Assembly: GCF_036850765.1 (NCBI RefSeq)
Contig: NC_089501.1
Location: 16,096,997 to 16,160,996, forward strand
Origin: Saccopteryx bilineata
Lineage: Eukaryota; Chordata; Mammalia; Chiroptera; Emballonuridae
Reading direction: 5' to 3'
DNA length: 64,000 nucleotides
The translations under genes were made by a program, and so were the position numbers. Numbering within the stretch: the stretch's first letter is position 1; each line of letters opens with the position of its first letter. The notes beneath the pieces are model-generated. The model had not been told where the DNA came from, searched no databases, and saw only the letters and a program-made list of their open reading frames with translations. Of this stretch, positions 1 through 12,985 are shown piece after piece.

Positions 1-4
1 TCAG

Positions 5-1087
5 ATGCCATTAAGGAAGAGAAAATCGAATATCATGGATACAAAAGAAAGAGAGGTAACACAGCTAGATGAGGAAAAATCTATGGAGAAAAAATTTAAT
101 ATATTGGAAACCTTGGAGCTAAATGACAGAGAATTCAAGATAGAAATCCTAAAAATCCTCCGAGATATACAAGAAAACACAGAAAGGCAATTTAGGGAGC
201 TCAGAAAACAACTCAATGAACACAAAGAATATATGTCCAAAGAAATTGAAACTATAAAAACAAATCAAACAGAGATGAAAAACTCAATTCACGAGCTGAA
301 AAACGAAGTAACAAGCTTAGTTAATAGAACAGGTCAGATAGAAGAGAGGATTAATGAAATAGAAGATAAGTAACTTCAGGCACAACAGAGAGAAGAAGAA
401 AGAGACTCAAAAATTAAAAAAAATGAGATAGCCCTACAAGAATTATCTGACTCCATCAAAAAGAATAACATAAGAATAATAGGTATATCAGAGGGAGAAG
501 AGAGAGAAAATGGAATGGAGAACATACTCAAACAAATAATAGATGAGAACTTCCCAAGCCTGTGGAAAGAACTAAAGCCTCAAATTCAAGAAGCAAACAG
601 AACACCGAGTTTTCTTAACCCCAACAAACCTACTCCAAGGCATATCATAATGAAATTGACACAAACCAACAGCAAAGAAAAAATTCTCAAGGCAGCCAGG
701 GAAAAGAAGAATACAACATATAAAGGAAGGCCCATTAGATTATCATCAGATTTCTCAGCAGAAACTCTACAAGCTAGAAGAGAGTGGACCCCAATATTTA
801 AAGTCCTGAAAGAGAGAAACTTTCAGCCACGAATACTATACCCATCAAAGCTATCCTTCAAATATGAAGGAGAAATAAAAACATTCACAGATACAGAAAA
901 GATGAGGGAATTTATCATCAGAAAACCCCCACTCCAGGAATTACTAAAGGGGGTTCTCCAATCAGATACAAAGAACAAAAAAAAAAACAGAGCCACAAGT
1001 AAAAGCTCCAAGAAGAACACAATAAAACCAAATTTAAACTGTGACAACAACAAAAAGAAAGAGGGGGAGAAGATGGAGATTAAGTAG
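5..1087 (+). pseudogene. L1 ORF1p, RNA-binding chaperone, interrupted by a TAA
   Basis: L1 ORF1p is a trimeric nucleic-acid chaperone that coats L1 RNA in the cytoplasmic particle. The first part (to 373) is charged and heptad-like, as expected for the coiled coil. After a TAA at 371-373 the same frame stays open to a TAG at 1085-1087. It then reads through an RRM-like segment beginning near NNIRIIGISEG and the basic C-terminal domain with ILKAAREKK and LQARREW. The spacer before ORF2 is 239 bp, typical of mammalian L1. The stop looks like a simple point mutation because the frame is intact on both sides. The true start lies at or before the window edge. Confidence 0.93.
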
Positions 1088-1326
1088 CAAAGGACGATGG
1101 AGTGCAAAAGTACTCACAAAATAGTTTGCTACAATGAACAGGGTAGGGACCCTTTTCATTACTCAAAGGTAACCACCATTGAAAAAACCACCACAGAAGC
1201 ACATGAGATAAAAAAGATAGCAACAGAGGAAAGATGTATGGAATACAACCAAATAAAAACAAAAGATAGAAAAACGAAAGAGAAGGATCAAACAAGACAC
1301 AAAACTAACAAAAAGCAAGATATAAA

Positions 1327-4300
1327 ATGGCAATAGGGAACTCACAAGTATCAATAATTACACTAAATGTAAACGGATTAAACTCACCAATAAAAAGGCA
1401 CAGAGTAGCAGAATGGATTAAAAAAGAAAATCCAACTATATGCTGCCTACAGGAAACTCATCTAAGTAACAAGGATAAAAACAAATTCAAAGTGAAAGGC
1501 TGGAAAACAATACTCCAAGCAAATAACATCCAAAAAAAAAGCAGGTGTAGCAATACTCATATCGGATAATGCTGACTACAAGACAGGAAAAGTACTCAGA
1601 GATAAAAATGGCCATTTCATAATGGCTAAGGGGACACTGAATCAAGAAGACATAACAATTCTTAATATATATGCACCAAACCAAGGAGCACCAAAATATA
1701 TAAGACAGCTACTTATTGACCTTAAAACAAAAACTGACAAAAATACAATCATACTTGGAGACCTCAATACACCGCTGACGGCTCTAGATCGGTCATCCAA
1801 ACAGAGAATCAACAAAGACATAGTGGCCTTAAACAAAACACTAGAGCGCCTGGATATGATAGACATCTACAGGACATTTCATCCCAAAGTGACTGAGTAT
1901 ACATTTTTCTCCAGTGTACATGGATCATTCTCAAGAATTGACCATATGTTGGGCCACAAAAACAACATCAGCAAATTCAGAAAAATTGAAGTTGTACCAA
2001 GCATATTTTCTGATCATAAAGCCTTGAAACTAGAATTCAACTGCAAAAAAGAGGAAAAAAATCCCACAAAAATGTGGAAACTAAACAACATACTTTTAAA
2101 AAATGAATGGGTCAAAGAAGAAATAAGTGCAGAGATCAAAAGATTTATACAGACTAATGAAAATGACAATACGACATATCAGAATCTATGGGATGCAGCA
2201 AAAGCAGTGATAAGAGGGAAGTTCATATCACTTCAGGCATATATGAACAAACAAGAGAGAGCCCAAGTGAACCACTTAACTTCCCACCTTAAGGAACTAG
2301 AAAAAGAAGAACAAAGACAACCCAAAAGCAGCCAAAGAAAGGAGATAATAAAAATCAGAGCAGAAATAAATGAATTAGAGAACAGAAAAAGTATAGAAAA
2401 AATTAATAGAACAAGGAGCTGGTTCTTTGAAAAGATCAACAAAATTGACAAACCCTTGGCAAGACTTACCAAGGAAAAAAGAGAAAGAACTCATATAAAC
2501 AAAATCCAAAATGAAAGAGGAGAAATCACCACGGACACCGTAGATATACAAAGAATTATTGTAGAATACTATGAAAAACTTTATGCCACTAAATTCAACA
2601 ACCTAGAAGAAATGGATAAATTCCTAGAACAATACAACCTTCCTAGACTGAGTCAAGAAGAAGCAGAAAGCCTAAACAGACCTATCAGTAGAGAAGAAAT
2701 AGAAAAAACCATTAAAAACCTCCCCAAAAATAAAAGTCCAGGCCCTGACGGCTATACCAGCGAATTTTATCAAACATTCAAAGAAGACTTGGTTCCTATT
2801 CTACTCAAAGTCTTCCAAAAAATTGAAGAAGAAGCAATACTTCCAAACACATTTTATGAGGCCAACATAACCCTCATACCAAAACCAGGCAAGGATGGCA
2901 CAAAAAAAGAAAACTACAGACCAATATCTCTAATGAATACAGATTCTAAAATACTAAACAAAATACTAGCAAATCGAATACAACAACATATTAAAAAAAT
3001 AATACATCATGATCAAGTGGGATTCATCCCAGAATCTCAAGGATGGTTCAACATACGTAAAACGGTTAATGTAATACACCATATCAACAAAACAAAGAAC
3101 AAAAACCACATGATCTTATCAATAGATGCAGAAAAGGCTTTCGATAAAATACAACACAATTTTATGTTTAAGACTCTCAACAAAATGGGTATAGAAGGAA
3201 AATATCTCAACATGATAAAGGCCATATATGATAAACCATCAGCTAACATCATATTAAATGGCACTAAACTGAAGGCTTTCCCCCTTAAATCAGGAACAAG
3301 ACAGGGTTGTCCACTCTCTCCACTCTTATTTAATGTGGTACTAGAGGTTCTCGCCACAGCAATCAGACAAGACAAAGAAATAAAAGGCATCCATTTCGGA
3401 AAAGAAGAAGTAAAGGTATCACTTTTTGCAGATGATATGATCCTATACATCGAAAACCCCAAAGAATCCACAAAAAGACTACTAGAAACAATAAGCCAAT
3501 ACAGTAAGGTCGCAGGATACAAAATTAACATTCAGAAGTCAATAGCCTTTCTATATGCCAACTATGAAACAACTAGGAACTCAAAAGAATAATCCCCTTC
3601 ACGATTGCAACAAAAAAAATAAAATACTTAGGAATAAACATAACAAAGAATGTAAAGGACTTATATAATGAAAACTATAAACCATTGTTAAGGGAAATCG
3701 AAAAAGATATAATGAGATGGAAGAATATACCTTGTTCTTGGCTAGGAAGAATAAATATAATCAAGATGGCTATATTACCCAAAGCAATATACAAATTCAA
3801 TGCAATTCCCATCAAACTTCCAATGACGTTTTTTAAAGAAATAGAGCAAAAAATCATCAGATTTATATGGAACTATAAAAAACCCCGAATAGCCAAAGCA
3901 ATCCTAAAGAAAAAGAATGAAGCTGGGGGCATTACAATACCTGACTTCAAACTCTATTATAGGGCCACGACAATCAAAACAGCATGGTATTGGCAGAAAA
4001 ATAGACACTCAGACCAATGGAACAGAATAGAAAGTCCAGAAATAAAACCACATATATATAGTCAAATAATTTTTGATAAAGGGGCCAACAACACACAATG
4101 GAGAAAAGAAAGCCTCTTCAATAAATGGTGCTGGGAAAACTGGAAAGCCACATGCAAAAGAATGAAACTGGACTACAGTCTCTCCCCCTGTACTAAAATT
4201 AACTCAAAATGGATCAAAGATCTAAACATAAGACCTGAAACAATTAAGTACATAGAAGAAGACATAGGTACTCAACTCATGGACCTGGGTTTTAAAGAGC

Positions 4301-5148
4301 ATTTTATGAATTTGACTCCAATGGCAAGAGAAGTGAAGGCAAAAATTAATGAATGGGACTACATCAGACTAAGAAGTTTTTGCTCAGCAAGAGAAACTGA
4401 TAACAAAATAAACAGAAAGCCAACTAAATGGGAAATGATATTTTCAAACAACAGCTCAGATAAGGGCCTAATATCCAAAATATACAAAGAACTCATAAAA
4501 CTCAACAACAAACAAACAAACAATCCCATAAAAAAATGGGAAGAGGATATGAACAGACACTTCTCCCAGGAAGAGATACAAATGGCCAACAGATATATGA
4601 AAAGATGCTCATCTTCTTTAGCTATTAGAGAAATGCAAATCAAAACAGCAATGAGATACCACCTCACACCTGTTCGATTAGCTATTATTAGCAAGACAGG
4701 TAATAGCAAATGTTGGAGAGGCTGTGGAGAAAAAGGAACCCTCATACACTGTTGGTGGGAATGTAAAGTAGTACAACCATTATGGAAGAAAGTATGGTGG
4801 TTCCTCAAAAAACTGAAAATAGAACTACCTTATGACCCAGCAATCCCTCTACTGGGTATATATCCCCAAAACTCAGAAACATTGATACGTAAAGACACAT
4901 GCAGCCCCATGTTTATTGCAGCATTGTTCACAGTGGCCAGGACATGGAAACAACCAAAAAGCCCGTCAATAGATGACTGGATAAAGAAGATGTGGCACAT
5001 ATACACTATGGAATACTACTCAGCCATAAGAAATGATGACATCGGAACATTTACAGCAAAATGGGATCTAGATAACATGATACGAAGCGAAATAAGTAAA
5101 TCAGAAAAAACCAGGAACTGCATTATTCCATACGTAGGTGGGACATAA
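1327..5148 (+). pseudogene. L1 ORF2p, endonuclease and reverse transcriptase, two frameshifts
   Basis: ORF2p nicks target DNA and reverse transcribes RNA in place; it also mobilises SINEs. The ATG at 1327 opens an APE-type endonuclease domain: LNVNGL, QETH (catalytic Glu), GDLNTP and FSDHKAL. The reverse transcriptase domain follows, with the active-site FADD at 3425-3436. A Cys-rich segment (C-x3-C-x7-H-x4-C) lies at about 4711-4764. Frame breaks: an A9 tract at 1532-1540 is one base too long, and one A is missing near 3585-3589, giving the TAA at 3590-3592. The frame resumes to 5148. Total length corresponds to about 1,274 codons, the normal size. Catalytic residues are retained, so inactivation is recent and due to frameshifts only. 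Confidence 0.96.
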
Positions 5149-5398
5149 AAGTGCAACTAAGAGACATTGATAAGAGTGTGGTGGTTACGGGGGGGAGGGA
5201 GGAATGGGAGAGGGAAAGGGGGAGGGGGAGGGGCACAAAGAAAACAAGATAGAAGGTGACAGAGGACAATCTGATTTTGGGTGACGGGTATGCACCATAA
5301 TTGAACGACAAGATACCCTGGTCTTGTTATCTTTGAATATATGTATCCTGATTTATTGATGTCACCCCATTAAAAAAATAAAATTATTTAAAAAAAAA
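5149..5398 (+). other. L1 3' UTR with G-rich tract and A-rich tail
   Basis: It contains a purine tract with several G runs at about 5188-5233, typical of L1 3' UTRs and able in principle to form a G-quadruplex. A unique segment follows, then an AATAAA-like tail from about 5372. The minus-strand L1 piece near 54853 ends in closely similar sequence. Confidence 0.85.
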
Positions 5399-5584
5399 TG
5401 ATTTCTATTTTTAAAAAAGGAAAAGAATAACCACTGTACTAGTGAACATTCCACAAAAAATGAGGGTCTAATTGTAAAATATAATCTATTATTTCTGCTT
5501 TTCTTCTGTAATATTAATTATCCCATTTGTAACAGAACTGCAGAAAAATAATAAAATAAACATCATAGATTTAACACTTTTCTT

Positions 5585-5946
5585 TTTTTTTATTGTTCTG
5601 AAGTGAGAAGTGGGGAGGCAGAGAGACAGACTGCCCATGCACCAGACTGGGATCCACCCGGCAAGCCCACTGGTGGGTGATGCTCTATCAGGGGTGCAGC
5701 TCTGCTGCAACATGAGCCATTCTAGTGCCTGAGGCAGAGGCCATGGAACCATCTTCAGCACCTGGGCCAACCCTGCTCCAATGGAGCCTTGGCTGCAGGA
5801 GGGGAAGAGAGAGATAGAGAGAACAGAGAGGGGAAAGGGTGGATAAGCAGATGGGTGCTTCTCCTTTATGTCCTGGCTGGGAATCGAACCCAGGACATCC
5901 ACATGCAGGTTTGATGCTCTACCACTGAGCCAATCGTCCAGGGCCA
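5585..5946 (-). mobile_element. tRNA-derived SINE (Rhin-1/VES-like), older copy
   Basis: Reading the minus strand, a tRNA-like head with a B box (complement of GGGAATCGAACCC at about 5879-5891) is followed by the pyrimidine-rich body and the GC-rich tail shared with 60931-61353. The A-rich tail appears as the T run at 5582-5591. Divergence from the 60931 copy is clearly higher than for the copy at 6303. No clean target duplication is seen. Confidence 0.9.
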
Positions 5947-6302
5947 TTATTTTTTAACTTCAGGATTATGACCTTAATTGTTGCAATTAAAATCAAGTGG
6001 GGAAAATTTCTTTAAAAATTAAATGTCAATATTTACATTGTGAGAAAAATCCCATCTTTGGTAATAATTTAAGCTTAGAATATAAAAATTTAGAAGTCAT
6101 TTTATTCAGAATTATTTGAGATGATAAAGGCTAATAAGTATGAAGACTGGGTTAAAAGTTAACCTTTGATATCCCTTCTAATTTTTAAATTCTGTGATTC
6201 AAAGTATCCTAACTTAAAAATGTATAAAGAAACTCTTATTTACTAGTTGGGAATATATATCTTTTGTTTTATTCTTTAACCTTATATTTCCATTATATTT
6301 TT

Positions 6303-6708
6303 ATTTATTTATTTATTTTTGCATTTTTCTGAAGCTGGAAACAGGGAGAGACAGTCAGACAGACTCCCGCATGCGCCCAACCAGGATCCACCTGGCACGC
6401 CCACCATGAGGGGATGCTCTGCCCACCAGGGGGCGATGCTCTGCCCATCCTGGGCATCACCATGTTGCGACCAGAGCCACTCTAGCGCCTGAGGCAGAGG
6501 CCACAGAGCCATCCCCAGCGCCCAGGCCATCTTTGCTCCAATGGAGCCTTGGCTGCGGGAGGGGAAGAGAGAGACAGAGAGGAAGGTGCGGCGGAGGGGT
6601 GGAGAAGCAAATGGGTGCTTCTCCTGTGTGCCCTGGCTGGGAATCGAACCCGGGTTCTCCACATGCATGCTAGGCCTACGCTCTACCGCTGAGCCAACCG
6701 GCCAGGGC
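6303..6708 (-). mobile_element. tRNA-derived SINE (Rhin-1-like) with 14-bp target duplication
   Basis: Full-length minus-strand copy with a near-consensus tRNA head (complement ends CCGGCCAGGG). TCCATTATATTTTT occurs on both sides (6289-6302 and 6709-6722), which is a clear L1-type target-site duplication. Confidence 0.95.
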
Positions 6709-7084
6709 TCCATTATATTTTTCAAATAAATTTTTACTCTAAAACAATATACTTTTACATTTTTCAAAGTCTTTTTTTGGTCATCTATTATATTTCTCTG
6801 TAGCAAATATAGCTGTGTAAATTAAAATTTAATGATTTTTATTTTTTTGGCCATAATGTTCAATGTGTTAAAATTTTTCTTCTGGATTGAGCTTTATGAA
6901 AGTTAAGATTTCTACCCAATCGATCAAACTAACATATTAAAAATTTTAATAAAAATTTATTAAATGTAAAAAGTAAAATATTATTTTAAATGAATCTCTT
7001 AACAATAATACCAGGCTATTTTCTCTTGTATAAATATTAGTTATTGTTTGACTGAAGCAAAGTTCAGCATCAATAATATTGTTT

Positions 7085-7680
7085 TTAAATCATTTTTTAT
7101 TTTCCAATTATAATTGATATACAATATTATATTAGTTTCAGGTGTACACCCCAGTGACATTATATAGCTTAATAAGTGATCATACAGGTATATCTCATAT
7201 CTGTCTGACACCATAGTTAGTTTTTTAGAATATTATTGACTATAATTCCTATGCTGCACTTTACATCCCCATGACTGTTTTGTAACTCTAATTGTCCTTC
7301 TTTATCCCTTGTCCTTTTCACCCTTCTCTCAACCCTCCTTCCATATGGCAGAATGTTCTCGGTATCTATGAGTCTGTTTCTGTTTTGCTTGTTTGTCTTT
7401 TTTGGCTGTTAGATTCAATTGTTGATAAATATGTATTTATTGCCATTTTACTTTTCATATTTTTAATGTTTTTATTTCATTCTTGTTAAGGAAGACTCTT
7501 TAACATTTTACATAATATTGGTTTTGGGGTGATGAACTTCTTTAGCTTTTTGTTATCGGGGAAACTCTTTATGTGTCCTTGGAATTTAAATGATAGCTTT
7601 GCTGGGTAGAGTAATCTTGGTTGTAGGTCCTTGCTTAACATCACCTTACTATTTCTTCCCAATTATATTTCTATTTTCAT
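7085..7680 (-). mobile_element. old LINE-1 3' fragment
   Basis: The plus strand reads as the complement of a mammalian L1 3' region: the TTAGTTTCAGGTGTACA segment, then the reversed ORF2 end with GCTGGGTAGAGTAATCTTGG near 7600. There are many lesions and no usable frame. Confidence 0.75.
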
Positions 7681-8738
7681 ATTTAAATATATGTAAGCAC
7701 TGAGAAAACATTGTGCACGAGAAGATAGAAATGAAAGGAGATTTTGTATAGAAATATCATTCAATTATTTGAACTTTCAAGTATATGTCAAAAATTCATA
7801 TGGTGCTCTATCATTAATAATATTTTTATTAATCTATCAGCTGACAATTCAATTTGGTTCCCTTCAGTTTGGATCCTGAGTTGCAAAGATATTTGTCATC
7901 CTGTCACTAGAGTCATTTTTCTTTTCTTAATTTATAGGAAGCATACCAAAAAGGCTTTTCTGAGTTTTAGTCAATAGCTATTATTATTAATTTTGGTACA
8001 CATTTATCAATAAATAGTTCTGATAAAATGCTTTCTTTTCAAGTACTTTAAATATAATATTATTGAAATTTCAAAACTACAGAATTATCTAATTTATGCA
8101 AAATGTTTATTTTACTTTTTTGGCAAAGCCAGTCCTAGTATCAAACCAATCAGCCAATCAGATTTATTGTATGTCAGAAAAAGTGACCTTATTTCTTAAT
8201 TTAATTACATGCATTAGTGTGTAGATTCTTGAAATCCCCTTGCATCTGAATTTTAATTCTAGCAGAGATGGACACAGCACAGAGCCCTGCCAAGACTTTA
8301 TTGCTGGGATAGAATAAAGCAATTTTGAAGTTGAAATGTAAGTAATAGGAATCTTGGGTAAAAATGTCTCATGATGCACAAAAAAGAAGCAAAGAAATGT
8401 TTGTCCCAGTCATGCATACCTCTAGAGTTTACAAAAGCTAGGCTCCAGAAGTTTGTGGGGATAAGGGATGGTGAGAGAGAGGCACATCAAAAAGTGAAAC
8501 AATATTAAAGATTCAGTCCTCTAGAAATAAAAAATAAGAAAATATATAAAATTCCTAATTGTAAAGAAGAGACAACAACAACAACAGCAACAAAAAAATC
8601 AATGACACTTTAAAAAGAAATGCTGTGATGAATTCAGGTTCTAAAGGACCCAAACTGGAAGGAAATGTGCAATGCCACATGACTGTAAAAAGTGGCTGAG
8701 GTCTAGAAAAATATGAAAACAGGCAAAATGCTAGAATA
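7681..8738. other. unassigned AT-rich sequence
   Basis: I recognise no gene or repeat family here. Open frames are short and have no recognisable motif. Some of the first part may continue the old L1. Confidence 0.4.
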
Positions 8739-9429
8739 CAGTAGTACCTTGACACACAAATTTAATTAGTTTCATGGCCGAGCTTGTGACTCAATTTGCT
8801 CGTGTATCAAATTGAATTTTCCCATTTAAATGAATGAGAATGCAATTAATCTGTTCTGGCCCCCAAACACCACATGGATATTTTCTTTTATATGCTTTTA
8901 AATAAGAAATTGTACTTTATCAATAACAAATACATTATTAATAATGAATAAGAGATCATGTAAAGAAATAAACCGGTTTATGAAGTGTATTTACCTTCAA
9001 GGTTAGGCAAAGATATTGATGGAAGGGGAGGAGACATTAGCATAGCTATGGCCCTTTCCAAGCAGAAAGGTAATTAGCAATTTCACAGACAGCTGCCCAG
9101 CGCCATTTTTAATAATAAAAGTGAGCAAACTCGGAAAATACAAATTTTACAACCTCATTTGCCCAACAATCATCATTTTCTTCACTGACTTTTGGTTTTT
9201 TTCACCACACATTCCTCACTTTCACTTAGAGGCCATTTCAACAAAAACCTTTCCATGGAAGTTTGTTTCTTCCTCCCTTTCAGAACGTTCATCAGGCTCT
9301 CTAGTGGAGGGTGGTGGAAGCTTGTGATTCAAAAATCCGCTCGTGACTTAAAGCGAAAAATCCCGTGAGTGACTGCTCATCTCTCAACTTGCTTGTGATT
9401 TAAAGTGCTCATGTGTCAAGGTACCACTG
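8739..9429. mobile_element. Tigger/mariner-like DNA transposon, internally deleted
   Basis: Terminal inverted repeats start CAGTAGTACCTTGACACA at 8739 and, on the complement from 9429, CAGTGGTACCTTGACACA. The element is bounded by TA on both sides (8737-8738 and 9430-9431), the duplication made by the Tc1/mariner superfamily. Its 691 bp are too short for a transposase, and the inner frames (for example 9121-9327) show no transposase motif. It would have depended on an enzyme supplied elsewhere. Confidence 0.88.
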
Positions 9430-9431
9430 TA

Positions 9432-10812
9432 GTAGAAAGTTGTAAAAGACTACAACAGAGGGTAAGGAGCAAGGACAGGAAGACATAAGACAACTGTTCA
9501 CCAGGACGTTGTTTTACTGCAGATGACTAATAATTCTCAGCTATTGTTCTTCCATATTCAAAGCAAGAAAATTAGTTTTCCAACTGGGAAAGTAGAATTG
9601 AAGTCTGAAATATAGGATAAAACAGCAAATGACACTGGTCTTTTTTTATACAAAATCACCTTAATTTCACTAAATTACTTCATAGTTTATTGAAAGGACT
9701 TACAAACACAGTTGTAAAAATTCTATCAGGAGAAGGTAAGAGGTTATGATTAGTTTTGAAGCATCACACACAAAAAGACTGATATTTTTTTAAAAGACTG
9801 TATAAATAAGTTTTGAAAATTGGGTGTTGATATACCTAAATGTCAAAGCTAAAAGCTTTTTAGAACTAAAATAAATAGTTGACTTTATCTTTTACAAAAT
9901 AACTCTTGTATCCCTCACTCCCTAGGACCAGTCAGACTCTCCAGGTAAAAACCATAGAAAACCAGATCTCAACTCTAGGTAAGATGAATTTTCTTAAAAG
10001 CTACAGTGGCCCAAATGTGACCCTTCATCACAATTTCATGTTCAGAATGCACATGGTGGACAGACACTAGAGCAGGGTCACATTCTGAAGGGCAATTGAA
10101 GGGATTCTTTTTATTCATTTTGGATGGGGTTGGGTTTAGGTTATTACAAATTTTGGTCCCAATTCTTAGTTCATGGAATTCTATACAATTGCCTTGGGTA
10201 AATTTGTGCTTGGAAAGCAAACTTTCTTTGAATGCTTTCCAGGTTTTTCTCACTAGCACTTAGTAGGGGATGTTGAGAGGTAGCAGGCTCTGAGGAGCAT
10301 TGAAGCACACATGTGCACAAGTGGTGAGGGTGGGGATGGAGAAGGGGTTGTTCTCCATAGACTGGGGCTGTGTGGATTATCAGCACAGTCCACAAGAAGT
10401 CTCATGGAATGTGGGGCTTGGATTCTCTGATGTTAACATTTATCTACCTCACAATTAATCTCTGACAAGCCCTTGCTCATCTTATGAATTTGAAGGCCCA
10501 GGATTGATTGGAAAGTACATGCATCTTTGACAGAATATTTTTGTTTGCTGCAATTGTGCCTGCCCCTCACAGCTGCTGAAATGTCACTTATGTGTTTTAT
10601 TGATCATTCTTCTGGTAGAGACCTGCATTGTCCTCATTACCAGTATGCATATGGTCTTCAGTCTGCCTTCTGCCAGAAGAGGGGCTACTGTACTTCAACA
10701 TTTTAAGTGTATGCATTTTTAGGATTTCGTTGGTTTTCTATGGTAAAAAATTATTTGAAAATTATAGGTCTTGTTAAAAGCACCTATGGATTTGCTTATA
10801 AGATGCTCTAAG

Positions 10813-10814
<2 letters not shown>
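9432..10814. other. unassigned sequence
   Basis: No gene or repeat family is recognised by eye. Small frames such as that at 9975-10259 (minus) lack recognisable domains and have no coding context. Confidence 0.4.
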
Positions 10815-10849
<35 letters not shown>

Positions 10850-10869
10850 CTTGTGTGTGTGTGTGTGTT
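10815..10869. repeat. (TG)n microsatellite
   Basis: An almost pure GT run, interrupted once near 10847-10851. The Cys/Val open frame over it is an artefact of the repeat. Confidence 0.97.
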
Positions 10870-12384
10870 TTGAGATGAATAGTCCCAGGCATACACTGAA
10901 GTTGCATTTTTGTATGCAACAGACCCTACTCAGCAATCGCTTAGCTTCCTTTATTTATAAACCAGAAACTTCAGCTGTTTCATTAAAGACTAGATGTGAA
11001 AGCTGTAGTGCTTTGCCAACACAAACATCAAAGGGACCTAAGTGTACTTTTCCCCATATGTTTTAGATAGTTTTTCCCTTCATGGCTGATATCAGCTAGA
11101 ATGTAATACCTCACACCTCGAAGATTAAACACCTTCCCAGCTGGTATTCCTGTTTCAACTTCATTTCTGGCTACCTTCTATCATAAGCACCTTGTACCAT
11201 GTCATGTACACTCTTGGTTCTGTCTGAGCAATGAGACTATGTTTTCTCAGAAACATTTTTCTGCAAATAAGTAGACTCTGCCTTGTCTTTGACATGAGCT
11301 TAGTTGCTGAATGAATAGCTTTGTTGGACAGTAAGATAAGAATATAATAGAATCTGTAATAACAATGCCAATCACGGATGGCAGGAAGGCTGTTATTCTT
11401 GGACTGCTATGCTTGTAAATCATGCTAGATTTCCCATGGCTTAATCAAAAAATGCCACCTTGTCAGTGGTAGAGGCTAACATTTTTAGTTTCTAAGGGGA
11501 AAAAATGCAGAACATCCTACTTTTCTTTACGGTGTAATAAATAAGTTCCAGTAAGGACTTACATTGTCTAAATAATTACCCAGATGGCATTTTCACTTCT
11601 GCACCTACTCCTGTGGGAGTCAGGCAGTTTTCACATTCACTTGTATATAAAATGATTCTTATTTATATTGGAGGTTGTATATTATTATTATCATTATTAT
11701 TACATTAGTTTTCTTTTTGCTTGAATTGAAAGCGCCTGTTCTGAGATGGACTATGAGTGTGGGTTTAGGAGCTCTGTGACCAAGGGCAAACCTCAAAAGA
11801 GGTAGTTTGGAAGACCAGTTAGGGATAATCAGCTCTTAGAAGCAGGAGCTCTTGGACTGAGGTATGAAAATTAAAAATAAAACAAAACAAAGAAAACTCC
11901 AAGTGTTTCCAAACATTCTACAGTTCTTCATAGCACTGATGTTTTTAAGGGTAAAACACCAAGGTAGGGAAAAATAAATTAGATGTGTTTCATTTGCCTT
12001 ATACTTTCAGAGATGTTTTATTATTTTATCTTGAGAAAGTAGCTTCCCATATTTTGGGTTAAAAGTTTTCTATTTTCATATTCCTTGTCCATACATCGTA
12101 GTGCCTATAAAGCAGACTAGTCATCACTGTGTAGCTATGGTCGCAAAGGGACTGTGGACTGCTTCTCTATAAGGAAGGGACCTATTTCAAAGTATGTTCT
12201 TTTGTGAGGGCCAACTGTGAGTTTAGGAATCTGAAAGTCAGAAATGGTAGCTAATATTTTATAAGTAGCCACTTGAATGAGTCAGTATTTAAAGGGACAT
12301 TTTAGGAAAATTATAAGAAAATAATAGGAAAACTTCAGATTTAGAAAGAACGTTAAATATTCACTCAATTATTGTCATTGAAAG
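10870..12384. other. unassigned sequence
   Basis: I see no recognisable gene. A short ATT-rich patch lies at about 11681-11705. Confidence 0.4.
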
Positions 12385-12485
12385 GTAAGCAAAATGAGAC
12401 TCAGAGAAAACAAAAATTGTGTGATGAGTTTTGTTGGACGAGCTAGATGTGTAATTCTAGTCTTTTGAATTTCTGTATTCAAGCA
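12385..12485 (-). repeat. MIR SINE fragment
   Basis: The segment from GAGACTCAGAG through the GAGCTAGATGTGTAATTC region matches the reversed MIR core as I know it, with heavy decay. Confidence 0.6.
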
Positions 12486-12788
12486 ATCTTGACTATGTTC
12501 GGTATCTCCTGGAATGCAACTCTTCGTAACCAAGTCTAGCTATTTTGTAACACATATGACACAGTTGACAAACCAGAAAAGCTGTCCTTAATCATAAATT
12601 GTCAGTTGTAATGAAGTAGCGAAAATATCTCAATTAGAATCGATTTCTTCTTATCAACAAAAAGTTCTAAAGAGTTAAACTCATTTGAAAGAACATGTTA
12701 TAAAATGATTTATTTTATAGCATACATTTTAATTTTGAAACACTTTTATAGATTCTTTAAATTTTATTTTGTGTGTGTTACGTTCTTC

Positions 12789-12854
12789 ACAAAAAACAAA
12801 ACAAAACAAAAAACAAACAAAAAAACAAACAAACAAACAAACAAAAAAAACAAC
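12789..12854. repeat. (CAAA)n-rich low-complexity tract
   Basis: Repeated AAAC/AAAAC units, probably an expanded A-rich tail. Confidence 0.9.
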
Positions 12855-12985
12855 CCTGGGAAGTGAGTGCATTTTATAGATAAGACTTCCCAGGCTCAAC
12901 ATTTACAAGGTACGCTTGAGGTGGCAGGACCAAGTCAGAGGCCCAGGCCTGACTTCAGGTCCCAGTGTTCCTTTCATGACAGTTT
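12855..12985 (-). repeat. probable MIR fragment
   Basis: The order 'ATTTTATAGATAAG ... CAGAGGCCCAGGCC' resembles the reversed MIR. It is diverged and partial. Confidence 0.45.

Larger units (their letters stand above)
1..5398 (+). mobile_element. LINE-1 retrotransposon, nearly full length, 5' end outside window
   Basis: The segment holds L1 ORF1, a roughly 240-bp inter-ORF spacer, ORF2, a G-rich 3' UTR and an A-rich tail, in the standard order. Only the 5' UTR and the first codons of ORF1 lie outside the window. The copy carries one in-frame stop in ORF1 and two single-base frameshifts in ORF2 but no large deletion, so it is fairly young yet cannot encode intact proteins. A 3' fragment of what looks like the same subfamily lies on the minus strand at 54853-55297, with a matching 3' end. 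The 5' target duplication is not visible. Confidence 0.97.

Noticed and set aside
10815..11066. Cys/Val repeat protein
   Set aside because: Translation of the (TG)n microsatellite.
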